12,478 bases of DNA from JAAFIP01 sp043769005 (GTDB taxonomy: Bacteria; Pseudomonadota; Gammaproteobacteria; Burkholderiales; Burkholderiaceae_C): assembly GCA_043769005.1 (NCBI GenBank), contig JAYVJV010000148.1:1-12478 (forward strand), read 5' to 3'. The notes under the pieces were generated by a model that was given only the letters and a program-made list of their open reading frames with translations, searched no databases and was not told the origin of the DNA. Position numbers and translations under genes: made by a program. This document shows, in pieces, positions 5,679 through 12,478 of this stretch. How positions within the stretch are numbered: position 1 is the stretch's first letter; the number at the start of each line of letters is the position of its first letter.

Positions 5679-6437
5679 TCAGGCGCATAAAGTGAGCTCA
5701 AAACTGGCATCTTCGCTGCTGACTATGGGCAGTTTGTCTTCACTGGCTTCTCTGAGCAAGCGTACCGACACCATCAGGCGATTGCCACTGATTTCGGGAA
5801 TCAAACCCATGGCAGGGTCAATGCGCAGACGCAACAGCTGAAAGCTGCGGCCTTGTGGCAGGGTTTGCTGAAACTGGCCGGCATTGGCCATGACTTTTTG
5901 TGCAGAACCAGAATCACGCAAAAGCTTGAGTAGCAGGCTCACGCATTGCGCCAGGGGCCACAGCGTGGAAGCCCAGCGGCTGAGATCCGTCCTGCGCTGC
6001 TCCACACTCTGGTGCTGCCAATGAAAGTAGGCCGGCAGGTCAAACTCGCAGGTACCAGCTGGAATACCAATGCGGCTGCGTAGGCTGACGATCCACTCGT
6101 TTTCATTGAGTGAGTTGCCGACTTTTCCAGCTTGACCGTTCAACGCTGAAAAGGCCTGCTCTAGTTGGCCGATCACCTCGTCCAGCGCCGTCTCGGCAAT
6201 TGCAGGGTTGCCACGGTAGCCATTGAATTGTTGTTTGTGTTTTTCCAGATCTTTGAGCAACTCGGATTTGAGGTCAGAGCGGGCACCGACTTCGATGATT
6301 TCAAACACCGTGGCCAGTGCGAAATGATGGTCCAGTGCCGATTCACGCGCAAGCAAAATACCCAAGCGCTCAAACAGGTGTTCAAGCCGCAGGTAGGTGC
6401 GTGTGCGTTCGTTAAAGGGGTATTCGTAAACTATCAC
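5679..6437 (-). CDS. zapD: Cell division protein ZapD (FtsZ-associated)
   Basis: Cytoplasmic protein that binds the FtsZ C-terminal tail and bundles protofilaments at the Z-ring. The 252-residue sequence starts IVYEYPFNERTRTYLRLEHL, the hallmark of the ZapD/YacF (DUF1342) family, and length agrees with it (about 250). The N-terminal half is helical (e.g. DLKSELLKDLEKHKQQF, 55-71); the C-terminal half holds the beta domain (CEFDLPAYFHWQH, and NRLMVSVRLL near the end). The start is GTG (6437), chosen because homologues start exactly at this residue and no nearby ATG fits. GAAGAAAG upstream is a weak, distant ribosome site. It lies 25 bp after coaE and 9 bp before yacG. No catalytic residues are expected. 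Confidence 0.93.
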   Translation of the reverse strand: MIVYEYPFNERTRTYLRLEHLFERLGILLARESALDHHFALATVFEIIEVGARSDLKSELLKDLEKHKQQFNGYRGNPAIAETALDEVIGQLEQAFSALNGQAGKVGNSLNENEWIVSLRSRIGIPAGTCEFDLPAYFHWQHQSVEQRRTDLSRWASTLWPLAQCVSLLLKLLRDSGSAQKVMANAGQFQQTLPQGRSFQLLRLRIDPAMGLIPEISGNRLMVSVRLLREASEDKLPIVSSEDASFELTLCA

Positions 6438-6462
6438 AGAGCTTGGCTTTCTTCAGGCGTGA

Positions 6463-7065
6463 TCATAGCCCGAAGCGGTGCGCACAATCACGCACTTTCA
6501 ATTCTAATTGAGGGATCGTGATGGCTTCATTGAAGATCACGAGATCAGCAGCACAAAGGCGCAGTGTACGGGGCGCTTGGGTACGGATCACCTGCTCCGT
6601 TTGTTGGTGCGTCCAACCGCTACGCTGCATGACGCGTTGGATTTGTGCTTCAGCACTGCAGTCCACCACCAGGATCAGATCAAGCTGGGGTCGCCAGCGT
6701 GACGACTCCACCAGGAGGGGGATGTCCAAGACCAGTAAAGGGCTGGCAACCGATAGGGCAAGTTGTGTGAGCCGTTGGATTTCCTGGGATACGAGTGGGT
6801 GAATAATCGCTTCCAGTTTTTTTTTGGCAGCCGGATCGCTAAGTACCAAGGCGCGCATCGCATCGCGGTTCAAGCTGCCGTCCGTTGCAACCAACGCTGC
6901 GCCAAATTCACGCGCAATGGCTGGCATGGCAGTGCCCGAAGCCGCCGTGGTTTGCCGTGAGGCAGCATCTGCATCAATCAGAGTGGCACCCAACTGCGAC
7001 AGTATGGCTGCTACCGTACTTTTACCGCTGCCAATACCGCCTGTTAAACCCAGTTTAATCGTCAT
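6463..7065 (-). CDS. coaE: Dephospho-CoA kinase
   Basis: Catalyses the last step of coenzyme A synthesis, ATP-dependent phosphorylation of the 3'-hydroxyl of dephospho-CoA, in the cytosol. The 200-residue protein has a P-loop GGIGSGKS (9-16), the IDADAASR segment (30-37) with the catalytic Asp, the CoA-domain motif AIIHPLVS (86-93), DIPLLVES (114-121) and the lid RSGWTHQQTEQVIRTQ (148-163). The end ADLVIFN fits the family's usual ADxVIxN. Length is normal. The ATG at 7065 directly precedes the beta-strand before the P-loop. No clear ribosome site is seen, so translation may depend on upstream pilD. Codons for K81-K83 form a run of nine As (6817-6825 on the other strand), a potential slippage site. 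Confidence 0.95.
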   Translation of the reverse strand: MTIKLGLTGGIGSGKSTVAAILSQLGATLIDADAASRQTTAASGTAMPAIAREFGAALVATDGSLNRDAMRALVLSDPAAKKKLEAIIHPLVSQEIQRLTQLALSVASPLLVLDIPLLVESSRWRPQLDLILVVDCSAEAQIQRVMQRSGWTHQQTEQVIRTQAPRTLRLCAADLVIFNEAITIPQLELKVRDCAHRFGL

Positions 7066-7116
7066 GGAGCAGGCTGGCAGCGTAAAGATAAGCTCGGAGG
7101 AGGGATTTGCAGTTCA

Positions 7117-7965
7117 CTACAAACCGATAGCGCGCAAGATAGTTTGTGGTCCAAAAATCAAGGCGGTTAATCCAGCAACAGCTAAAAATGGGCCAAAAGG
7201 TATGTAGCCTCCTTCGCGCAAACCGCTGGAAAACTTCATAGCTAAACCCACGATGGCACCAATGACCGAGGCCATCAAAATAATGGGCACCAGGGCTTGC
7301 CAGCCAAACCAGGCGCCAAGAGCAGCAAACAGCTTGAAGTCGCCGTAGCCCATTCCCTCTTTGCCGGTAATGAGCTTGAAGGCCCAGTACACCGTCCAGA
7401 GCGACAGATAGCCCGCGACGGCTCCCCATAAGGCATCGGGCAAAGTAATACCCGGATTCCATTTCAAAGCGGTTACCACCAATCCTAGCCAGATCAGAGG
7501 GAAAGTTATATCGTCCGGTAGTAAAGTGGTGTCCCAGTCAATACCGGCCAGTGCAACAATCAGGGCGCAAAACGCACACCAGACCAGGGTGGTCATGCTC
7601 CATCCCCAGCGCGTTGCACAAAATAAAAACAATAACCCAGTTACCAACTCGACTGCAGGGTAACGTAGCCCAATCGGTGCGCTACAGGCAGAGCATTTGC
7701 CGCGCAAGACGACATAACTGATGATCGGAATATTTTCGTACCATGCAATGGCATGGCCACATTGCCCACAGCGTGAACGAGGCACCATCAGATTGAAAAC
7801 GGGTGTTGCAGGCTGCTCTTCGAGACCACTGAGTTGGGCGCACTCAGCGGCCCATTGCGCTTCGAGCATTTTAGGCATGCGGTGAATCACCACATTGAGA
7901 AAGCTACCCACTAAAAAGCCGAGCAGGCCAATCAGAGCGACCTGTATCCAAGCTGTCTCCAGCAT
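7117..7965 (-). CDS. pilD: Type IV prepilin peptidase / N-methyltransferase PilD
   Basis: Inner-membrane aspartic protease that cuts the leader of type IV prepilins (and type II secretion pseudopilins) and methylates the new N-terminal Phe. Starting at the ATG (7965) the product has 282 residues. An N-terminal membrane segment is followed by the motif GSFLNVVIHRMP (20-31), a cytoplasmic loop with a zinc tetrad (C66, C69, C91, C94) and about six further membrane segments. The catalytic aspartates are in GIDWDTTLLPDD (first Asp, D143) and GMGYGDFKL (D209). The full zinc motif and the methyltransferase domain suggest a bifunctional enzyme. The frame can be extended one codon to a TTG, but the ATG overlaps the pilC stop as TGATG, a standard coupling arrangement. 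It follows pilC directly and is 51 bp from coaE. Confidence 0.95.
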   Translation of the reverse strand: MLETAWIQVALIGLLGFLVGSFLNVVIHRMPKMLEAQWAAECAQLSGLEEQPATPVFNLMVPRSRCGQCGHAIAWYENIPIISYVVLRGKCSACSAPIGLRYPAVELVTGLLFLFCATRWGWSMTTLVWCAFCALIVALAGIDWDTTLLPDDITFPLIWLGLVVTALKWNPGITLPDALWGAVAGYLSLWTVYWAFKLITGKEGMGYGDFKLFAALGAWFGWQALVPIILMASVIGAIVGLAMKFSSGLREGGYIPFGPFLAVAGLTALIFGPQTILRAIGL

Positions 7966-9179
7966 CAAACCACCTGACCGAGTTTGAAGATGGGTAAGTA
8001 CATCGACACCACTATGCCGCCGATCAGACCGCCCAAAATCACAATGATGATAGGCTCCATCAGGCTGGACAAGCCTGCCACCATTTCGTCAACCTCAGCT
8101 TCGTAAAAATCGGCAGCTTTACCTAGCATGTGATCCACAGAGCCTGATTCTTCACCAATCGCACACATTTGAATGACCATGGAGGGAAAGAGATTCACAC
8201 CCGACATGGCCGCAGTTAATGAGGTTCCCGTGGATACCTCTTGCTGGATTTTGACCGTGGCATCAGCATACAAGGAGTTACCAGATGCACCCCCAACCGA
8301 ATCCAATGCCTCCACCAATGGCACGCCAGCAGCGAACATGGTGGATAACGTACGCGTCCAACGAGCGATACAAGATTTTTCAATCAGAGCACCAAAAATA
8401 GGAATTTTCAGGAGTACTCGGTCCATGATTTTTTGCATTTTCTCATTGCGCTTCCACGCTTGCATGAAAAAATAAATACCGCCACCCAGTCCTCCAAAAA
8501 TCAACCACCACCATTTCACAAATACTTCGCTGACGGCCATCACAAACAGGGTAGGTGCTGGCAACTCGGCTCCAAAAGAGGTGAACACCTGTTTGAATGC
8601 AGGGATCACAAAAATCATAATCACCGCAACTACCACAAAAGCCACAATAATCACCGAAGTCGGGTACATCAAAGCCGACTTGATCTTGGATTTGATGGCT
8701 TCGGTTTTTTCCATGTAGACGGCCAGGCGATCCAGCAAGGCTTCCAAAATACCGGCTTGTTCGCCCGCCTCCACCAAATTGCAGTAGAGGTTGTCAAAAT
8801 ACATGGGGTGTTTACGGAATGCCGAAGATAAGGATGTGCCAGTTTCTACATCGACTCGCACATCATTGAGCAGTTTTGTGACGCTGGGGTTGGTATTGCC
8901 ACGACCCACGATATCAAACGATTGCAACAGAGGCACGCCGGCCTTCATCATGGTCGCAAGTTGGCGGGTGAATAGGGCAATATCTTTCGGTTTAATGGAT
9001 TTGCCTGAGCGTGTACGGCGCTTTTTTATTTTGGTAGCCAGCACGCCTTGGCGACGCAACGCAGCTTGCACCTGGTTTTCGCCTACGGCGCGCTGTTCGC
9101 CACGTACTATCTTGCCGTTACGGTCTTTACCTTCCCATTCAAAGACAAACTCCTTGATGTCGGATTTTTTAGTTGCCAT
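7965..9179 (-). CDS. pilC: Type IV pilus inner-membrane platform protein PilC
   Basis: Polytopic platform protein on which pilin subunits are added and removed, driven by PilB or PilT. The 404-residue sequence has the N-terminal FVFEWEGKDRNGKIVRGE (11-28) and two T2SSF repeats. The first repeat has FTRQLATMMKAGVPLLQSFD (70-89) and LVEAGEQAGILEALLDRLA (135-153). The second has RWTRTLSTMFAAGVPLVEAL (273-292) and MCAIGEESGSVDHML (338-352). Membrane segments lie at about 173-195, 222-240 and 374-397. Length is standard. The ATG at 9179 has GCGAGA about 5 nt upstream. It is 58 bp after pilB, and its stop overlaps the pilD start. GspF of type II secretion is the main alternative, but the order pilB-pilC-pilD argues for pili. 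Confidence 0.95.
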   Translation of the reverse strand: MATKKSDIKEFVFEWEGKDRNGKIVRGEQRAVGENQVQAALRRQGVLATKIKKRRTRSGKSIKPKDIALFTRQLATMMKAGVPLLQSFDIVGRGNTNPSVTKLLNDVRVDVETGTSLSSAFRKHPMYFDNLYCNLVEAGEQAGILEALLDRLAVYMEKTEAIKSKIKSALMYPTSVIIVAFVVVAVIMIFVIPAFKQVFTSFGAELPAPTLFVMAVSEVFVKWWWLIFGGLGGGIYFFMQAWKRNEKMQKIMDRVLLKIPIFGALIEKSCIARWTRTLSTMFAAGVPLVEALDSVGGASGNSLYADATVKIQQEVSTGTSLTAAMSGVNLFPSMVIQMCAIGEESGSVDHMLGKAADFYEAEVDEMVAGLSSLMEPIIIVILGGLIGGIVVSMYLPIFKLGQVV

Positions 9180-9237
9180 ACAGTTCTCGCGTGATGTGGC
9201 AAATCGTCCTCAAACGGATTTGCGCTTATCCATAAGT

Positions 9238-10986
9238 TTATTGATTCGTAACAGCCAATACTTCTTCGAGAGAAGTCATTCCCATTTTGACCTTGCTCAG
9301 ACCCGATTGGCGCAAGCTGCGCACACCTTCCGCTTCGGACAGCTTAGCGATCTCCAGCGCGCTTGAATCCGATAAAATCAAACGTTGCATATCCTCAGTA
9401 ATTGGCATGACTTGGTAGATACCTACGCGACCCTTGTATCCGTTGTTGCATGCGCTGCAACCCACGGGTCTAAAGGGTGTCCAACTACCATCGACATCTT
9501 CCTCTTTGAAGCCAGCCTCAATAAGGTTTTCGAACGGGATATCAGTAGGCGCTTTGCAACTGGGACACAATTTGCGAGCCAGGCGTTGCGCGGTGATCAA
9601 AATGACACTGGACGCAATATTGAAAGGCGCAATGCCCATATTGCGCATACGTGTCAGTGTAGTGGGCGCATCGTTCGTGTGTAAAGTGCTAAGCACCATG
9701 TGACCTGTTTGCGCAGCTTTGATGGCTATGTCGGCAGTTTCCAAATCGCGAATTTCTCCGACCATGATGACATCGGGATCTTGGCGCAGGAAAGATTTCA
9801 AAGCAACTGCAAAAGTCAGACCGGCTTTATCATTGACGTTAACCTGGTTAACACCTGGCAGGTTAATCTCGCACGGATCCTCTGCGGTCGATATATTGAC
9901 CCCCGGTTTGTTGAGAATGTTCAAGCAAGTGTACAAAGAAACCGTTTTTCCAGACCCCGTAGGCCCTGTGACCAGCACCATGCCATAAGGACGCTCTACA
10001 GCCGAGAGCAGGCGGTCTTTTTCGATTTTTTCATAGCCCAACGCATCAATACCCAGCTTCGCGCTGGAGGGATCCAAAATACGGATCACAATTTTCTCGC
10101 CAAACATGGTGGGCAGTGTACTGACTCGGAAATCAATGACCCGGTCACGCCCCATTTTCATCTTCATGCGGCCATCTTGGGGAACTCGTTTCTCAGAGAT
10201 ATCCATTTTGGAAATCACTTTGATACGAGATGCCAATTTGTCTTTGATCACGACCGGAGGGGCGGATATTTCACGTAACTCGCCGTCAATCCGAAAGCGC
10301 ACACGGTAATTGTGCTCATAGGGCTCAAAATGTAAATCAGAGGCACGCATATTGAATGCATCGATGAGCATTTTTTGCAGAAACTTGACAACCGGCGCAT
10401 CCTCTACGTCAGTGACTGCCTCGTCCTCGTTATCCTCAGGGGCGACTTCCATGCCCGTTAAATCAAATTCAAAATTCTCACTTACAATGCTATCCAGGGC
10501 GTCATTGGCACTGGTAGAGGTGGCATCCACCAGCTTGGAGAGTTTGTCGTACTCGGCAATGACCCAATCGGTGCCCATTTGGGTCGAGAATTTGATTTTT
10601 TCTGCACCCACTTGATCTGATGGATCAGCGGTCGCGACGATCAGGCGGTTGTTTCGCTTGCTCAATACCACTACCCGCAGGCTTTGGCATAGTTTGGGAT
10701 CGAGCAGGCCTTTGGGCAGTCGCAATGTATCAATCGCGTCGATATCAAGTAACGGTGCCGAGAAGGCCACCGACATGGTATGCGCCAGATCAAATGCGGA
10801 CACTGTTCCCGAGCCAGTTAACTCGGCAATGAAGCTGGTACGGTTTGCCTGGGATTTTTTATAAATCTTCTCAGCGGTCTTCTGTTCTAATTTGCCAGCC
10901 ATGACGAGGGCGCGTCCTAGCCCTGGCAAGGCCACCAAAGGTACTTGTGCAGCACCGGGGTTTGAAAGGATATCTACAGCAGCCAT
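9238..10986 (-). CDS. pilB: Type IV pilus assembly ATPase PilB
   Basis: Hexameric cytoplasmic ATPase that powers pilus extension. The 582-residue product has an N-terminal MshEN-type domain (about 19-150), a linker with an acidic patch (182-196), then the GspE/PilB core. Walker A is GPTGSGKT (341-348), the Asp box TAEDP (367-371), Walker B DPDVIMVGEIRD (403-414) and the His box AAQTGHMVLSTLHTND (424-439). A tetracysteine zinc site (C474, C477, C510, C513) is typical of extension ATPases and absent from the retraction ATPase PilT. In the MshEN RLGxxL motif the Arg is replaced by Gly (GLGRALV, 22-28), so c-di-GMP binding may be weak (inference). The ATG at 10986 lacks a clear ribosome site. About 90 AT-rich bases separate it from the upstream tRNA gene and probably hold its promoter. 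Confidence 0.96.
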   Translation of the reverse strand: MAAVDILSNPGAAQVPLVALPGLGRALVMAGKLEQKTAEKIYKKSQANRTSFIAELTGSGTVSAFDLAHTMSVAFSAPLLDIDAIDTLRLPKGLLDPKLCQSLRVVVLSKRNNRLIVATADPSDQVGAEKIKFSTQMGTDWVIAEYDKLSKLVDATSTSANDALDSIVSENFEFDLTGMEVAPEDNEDEAVTDVEDAPVVKFLQKMLIDAFNMRASDLHFEPYEHNYRVRFRIDGELREISAPPVVIKDKLASRIKVISKMDISEKRVPQDGRMKMKMGRDRVIDFRVSTLPTMFGEKIVIRILDPSSAKLGIDALGYEKIEKDRLLSAVERPYGMVLVTGPTGSGKTVSLYTCLNILNKPGVNISTAEDPCEINLPGVNQVNVNDKAGLTFAVALKSFLRQDPDVIMVGEIRDLETADIAIKAAQTGHMVLSTLHTNDAPTTLTRMRNMGIAPFNIASSVILITAQRLARKLCPSCKAPTDIPFENLIEAGFKEEDVDGSWTPFRPVGCSACNNGYKGRVGIYQVMPITEDMQRLILSDSSALEIAKLSEAEGVRSLRQSGLSKVKMGMTSLEEVLAVTNQ

Positions 10987-11052
10987 GCGTTCAGTTTAAC
11001 GTGAGTCATAAATAATATTAAGCATAGGATACAGTATGCCATTAACTTGTAC

Positions 11053-11074
11053 CCAGAAATGACACAATTTCTAG
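11053..11074 (-). other. Hairpin just downstream of tRNA-Pro
   Basis: Read on the minus strand, CTAGAAAT and ATTTCTGG form an 8-bp stem (one G-U) around UGUGUC, starting 3 nt after the tRNA CCA end. No T-run follows, so it is a poor intrinsic terminator; it may guide 3'-end trimming of the tRNA or simply attenuate readthrough into pilB. Confidence 0.35.
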
Positions 11075-11076
11075 TC

Positions 11077-11153
11077 TGGTCGGGGTGAGAGGCTTCGAAC
11101 CTCAGGCCTCTGCGTCCCGAACGTAGCGCTCTACCAGGCTAAGCTACACCCCG
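11077..11153 (-). tRNA. tRNA-Pro, anticodon CGG
   Basis: The reverse strand folds as a 77-nt tRNA with encoded CCA. The acceptor stem is CGGGGTG/CACCCCG with discriminator A, and the D arm is GCTT/GAGC with loop AGCCTGGTA. The anticodon loop is TTCGGGA, giving anticodon CGG (reads CCG). The T arm has TTCGAAG in the loop. The C1-G72 start pair and overall sequence match bacterial tRNA-Pro. Two stem positions are not normal pairs: A29-C41 in the anticodon stem (CTACG/CGCAG) and T49-T65 at the base of the T stem. It sits 26 bp after the ispB stop in the same direction, so it may be processed from an ispB transcript. Confidence 0.92.
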
Positions 11154-11179
11154 CAGCGAAAGCGCCAGACATGGTGATC

Positions 11180-12163
11180 CTAAATCCGGCGCTCTACCAG
11201 CTGAGCGGCTAATTGTAGCAAAGCAGACTTAAAAAAGTTGTGTGGCAGCAACGCCAGAGCATCTATGGCACGCTGTGCCTCTGCGGCCGCGGCTTTTCGG
11301 GTGGCATCCAGGCTGCCGGTGCTGCGTACAATCTCCACAACCTGGCTGAGTTGGTCCAGGCCACCTGACTCGATGGCTTGTCGAATAATGAGTGCCTGGG
11401 CGGCTGGCGCGCGCTGCATGGCAATGATCAAGGGTAAGGTGGTTTTACCCTCGCGCAAGTCATCGCCCAGGTTTTTACCCATTTCGGTGCTATTACCGTC
11501 GTAGTCCAGTACATCGTCAATCACCTGAAACGCCGTCCCCAACGCCTGCCCATAGGTGGCGCAGGCCGTCTCGGTGGCGGCATCGCAACCTGCCAGCACA
11601 GCGGCCAAGCGGGCGCTGGCTTCAAATAATTTGGCGGTTTTGGAGCGGATCACCTGCAAATACCCGGCTTCGCTCAGCGATGCATCGTGCATATTCATCA
11701 GTTGCTGCACCTCGCCCTCGGCGATCACATTGGTCGCATCGGCCAAAATCTCCATTACCCGCATTTGCCCGCCTTCCACCATCATCTGGAAAGCGCGGGA
11801 GTATAAAAAATCACCTACCAACACGCTGGCCGGGTTGCCAAACATTTCATTGGCGGTAGAGCGGCCGCGCCGCAGGGTGGATTCGTCCACCACATCGTCA
11901 TGCAGCAGGGTAGCGGTATGGATAAACTCCACCACGGCCGCTAGGTTAAAACGCGCTGCCTGGTTGTAGCCTAAGGCACCGCACATCAGCAGCAGCAAGG
12001 CGGGCCGCAGACGCTTGCCTCCCGCCGCAATGATGTAACGCGACACTTGCCCGACCAGAGGCACCCCCGTGTCCAGCCTGGCCGCTATCACTTTGTCTAC
12101 CTCCAGCATGTCGTTGGCGGTCAGTTCCAGGGCGGCGGTGGTAGTGCTGGAGGAGGCGGACAA
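11180..12163 (-). CDS. ispB: Long-chain polyprenyl (octaprenyl-type) diphosphate synthase
   Basis: Trans-prenyltransferase that extends farnesyl diphosphate with isopentenyl diphosphate to make the ubiquinone side chain. The product of 327 residues has GGKRLRP (48-54), the first aspartate-rich motif LLHDDVVD (86-93) with RRGRSTAN (98-105), KTAKLFEAS (175-183) and the second aspartate-rich motif QVIDDVLDYDG (213-223) followed by GKNLGDDLREGKTTLP (229-244). Small residues (A84, T85) in the positions before the first motif fit a long-chain product, but chain length cannot be read reliably. The only upstream start codon before an in-frame stop is a TTG (12163) without a good ribosome site; the first ATG is codon 19 (12109). 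The gene is divergent from rplU and followed by tRNA-Pro. A geranyl/farnesyl synthase (IspA) is less likely given the neighbours and motifs. Confidence 0.93.
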   Translation of the reverse strand: MSASSSTTTAALELTANDMLEVDKVIAARLDTGVPLVGQVSRYIIAAGGKRLRPALLLLMCGALGYNQAARFNLAAVVEFIHTATLLHDDVVDESTLRRGRSTANEMFGNPASVLVGDFLYSRAFQMMVEGGQMRVMEILADATNVIAEGEVQQLMNMHDASLSEAGYLQVIRSKTAKLFEASARLAAVLAGCDAATETACATYGQALGTAFQVIDDVLDYDGNSTEMGKNLGDDLREGKTTLPLIIAMQRAPAAQALIIRQAIESGGLDQLSQVVEIVRSTGSLDATRKAAAAEAQRAIDALALLPHNFFKSALLQLAAQLVERRI

Positions 12164-12217
12164 AGGGGTAACGATCTAAAAGGAGGAAGTGGGACCCTAT
12201 GCGGGGGATACAAGTTG

Positions 12218-12223
12218 ATTATA
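12218..12223 (-). promoter_or_regulatory. Possible -10 element of the ispB promoter
   Basis: The minus strand reads CTTATAATCAAC with a perfect TATAAT at 12223-12218, putting a transcription start near 12211, about 48 nt before the ispB TTG. The hexamer 17 bp upstream (TTATGG) is a poor -35, so the call rests on the -10 and position alone. Confidence 0.4.
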
Positions 12224-12313
12224 AGAAGTAGGAAGACGGGCCATAACCGCTGGTGAATGAAGGCTAGCTGCCATCAGCAGTGGATGGTGGGGTGATCAGT
12301 GCAAGGCTTGAGT

Positions 12314-12342
12314 TTGTCAGTAATCACTGACCATGCTATAAT
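12314..12342 (+). promoter_or_regulatory. rplU promoter
   Basis: TTGTCA (12314-12319), a 17-bp spacer and TATAAT (12337-12342), with TGC directly before the -10 as an extended element. This is a near-consensus sigma-70 promoter, as expected for a ribosomal-protein operon. The start should be near 12349, giving a leader of about 54 nt. An inverted repeat, TCAGTG (12296-12301) and CACTGA (12325-12330), flanks the -35. Confidence 0.82.
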
Positions 12343-12349
12343 CAAAGGC

Positions 12350-12371
12350 TCTGTGGAAATCCGTCCGCAGA
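12350..12371 (+). other. Small hairpin at the start of the rplU leader
   Basis: TCTGTGG and CCGCAGA can pair over 7 bp (one G-U) around an 8-nt loop right at the predicted 5' end of the rplU mRNA. It may protect the 5' end; evidence is pairing only. Confidence 0.35.
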
Positions 12372-12402
12372 CACTCATATAGACAAATTCTAAGAGGTTC
12401 TT

Positions 12403-12478
12403 ATGTACGCGGTCATAAAAACCGGTGGCAAACAATATAAAGTTGCTACTGGTGAAAAATTTAAAGTAGAACAGATCG
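12403..12478 (+). CDS. rplU: 50S ribosomal protein L21 (5' part only)
   Basis: The first 25 codons (76 bases, cut by the window end) give MYAVIKTGGKQYKVATGEKF and then KVEQI, the conserved N-terminus of bacterial L21 (full length about 103 residues). AAGAGG at 12392-12397 is a good ribosome site 5 nt before the ATG. L21 binds 23S rRNA in the large subunit. In proteobacteria rplU is normally followed by rpmA and obg, which would lie outside this window. Confidence 0.96.
   Translation, partial: MYAVIKTGGKQYKVATGEKFKVEQI

Noticed and set aside
9700..10278. Open frame (192 codons) on the plus strand opposite pilB
   Set aside because: Antisense to the conserved PilB ATPase core; product has no recognisable features.
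12181..12228. Small plus-strand gene after AGGAGG in the ispB/rplU spacer
   Set aside because: The ATG after AGGAGG opens a frame of only ten codons and the GTG alternative is equally short; nothing supports expression.
1..12478. CRISPR arrays, insertion sequences, phage or defence genes
   Set aside because: No direct-repeat array, transposase motif, terminal inverted repeats or integrase was seen; all genes belong to the core genome.

Overview
This window is a stretch of core chromosome from a betaproteobacterium. It is most likely a member of the Comamonadaceae (Rhodoferax/Polaromonas-like), judged from gene order and protein character; that placement is inference, not a database result. 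No insertion sequence, phage gene, CRISPR array or obvious foreign island was seen. I did not find a new multi-gene system. The less ordinary signals are in the non-coding DNA and in a few residue-level oddities.

Layout: (1) 1-2768, minus strand: ftsK (DNA translocase) followed by lolA (lipoprotein chaperone, cut by the window edge), joined by a 4-bp ATGA overlap. (2) 2838-3512, minus: a Crp/Fnr-family regulator, divergent from trxB (3694-4641, plus), with an operator-like intergenic region between them. (3) 4642-5315, plus: a promoter, a strongly folded leader of about 140 nt, rpmB (L28), rpmG (L33) and a bidirectional terminator. (4) 10986 down to 5442, minus: the operon pilB-pilC-pilD-coaE-zapD-yacG. 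It carries the type IV pilus assembly ATPase, inner-membrane platform and prepilin peptidase, then the last step of CoA synthesis, an FtsZ-bundling protein and a small zinc-ribbon gyrase inhibitor. (5) 11077-11153, minus: tRNA-Pro(CGG). (6) 11180-12163, minus: ispB (long-chain polyprenyl diphosphate synthase for the ubiquinone side chain). (7) 12314-12478, plus: a strong promoter and the first 25 codons of rplU (L21), divergent from ispB.

How the genes work together: FtsK and ZapD both act at the division septum. PilB, PilC and PilD are the engine, platform and pilin-processing enzyme of type IVa pili. L28, L33 and L21 belong to the 50S subunit. TrxB supplies electrons to thioredoxin. IspB feeds respiratory quinone synthesis. 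Apart from the two ribosomal operons and trxB, everything is on the minus strand. All coordinates come from manual reading of the sequence. Promoter and operator calls are pattern-based and untested.
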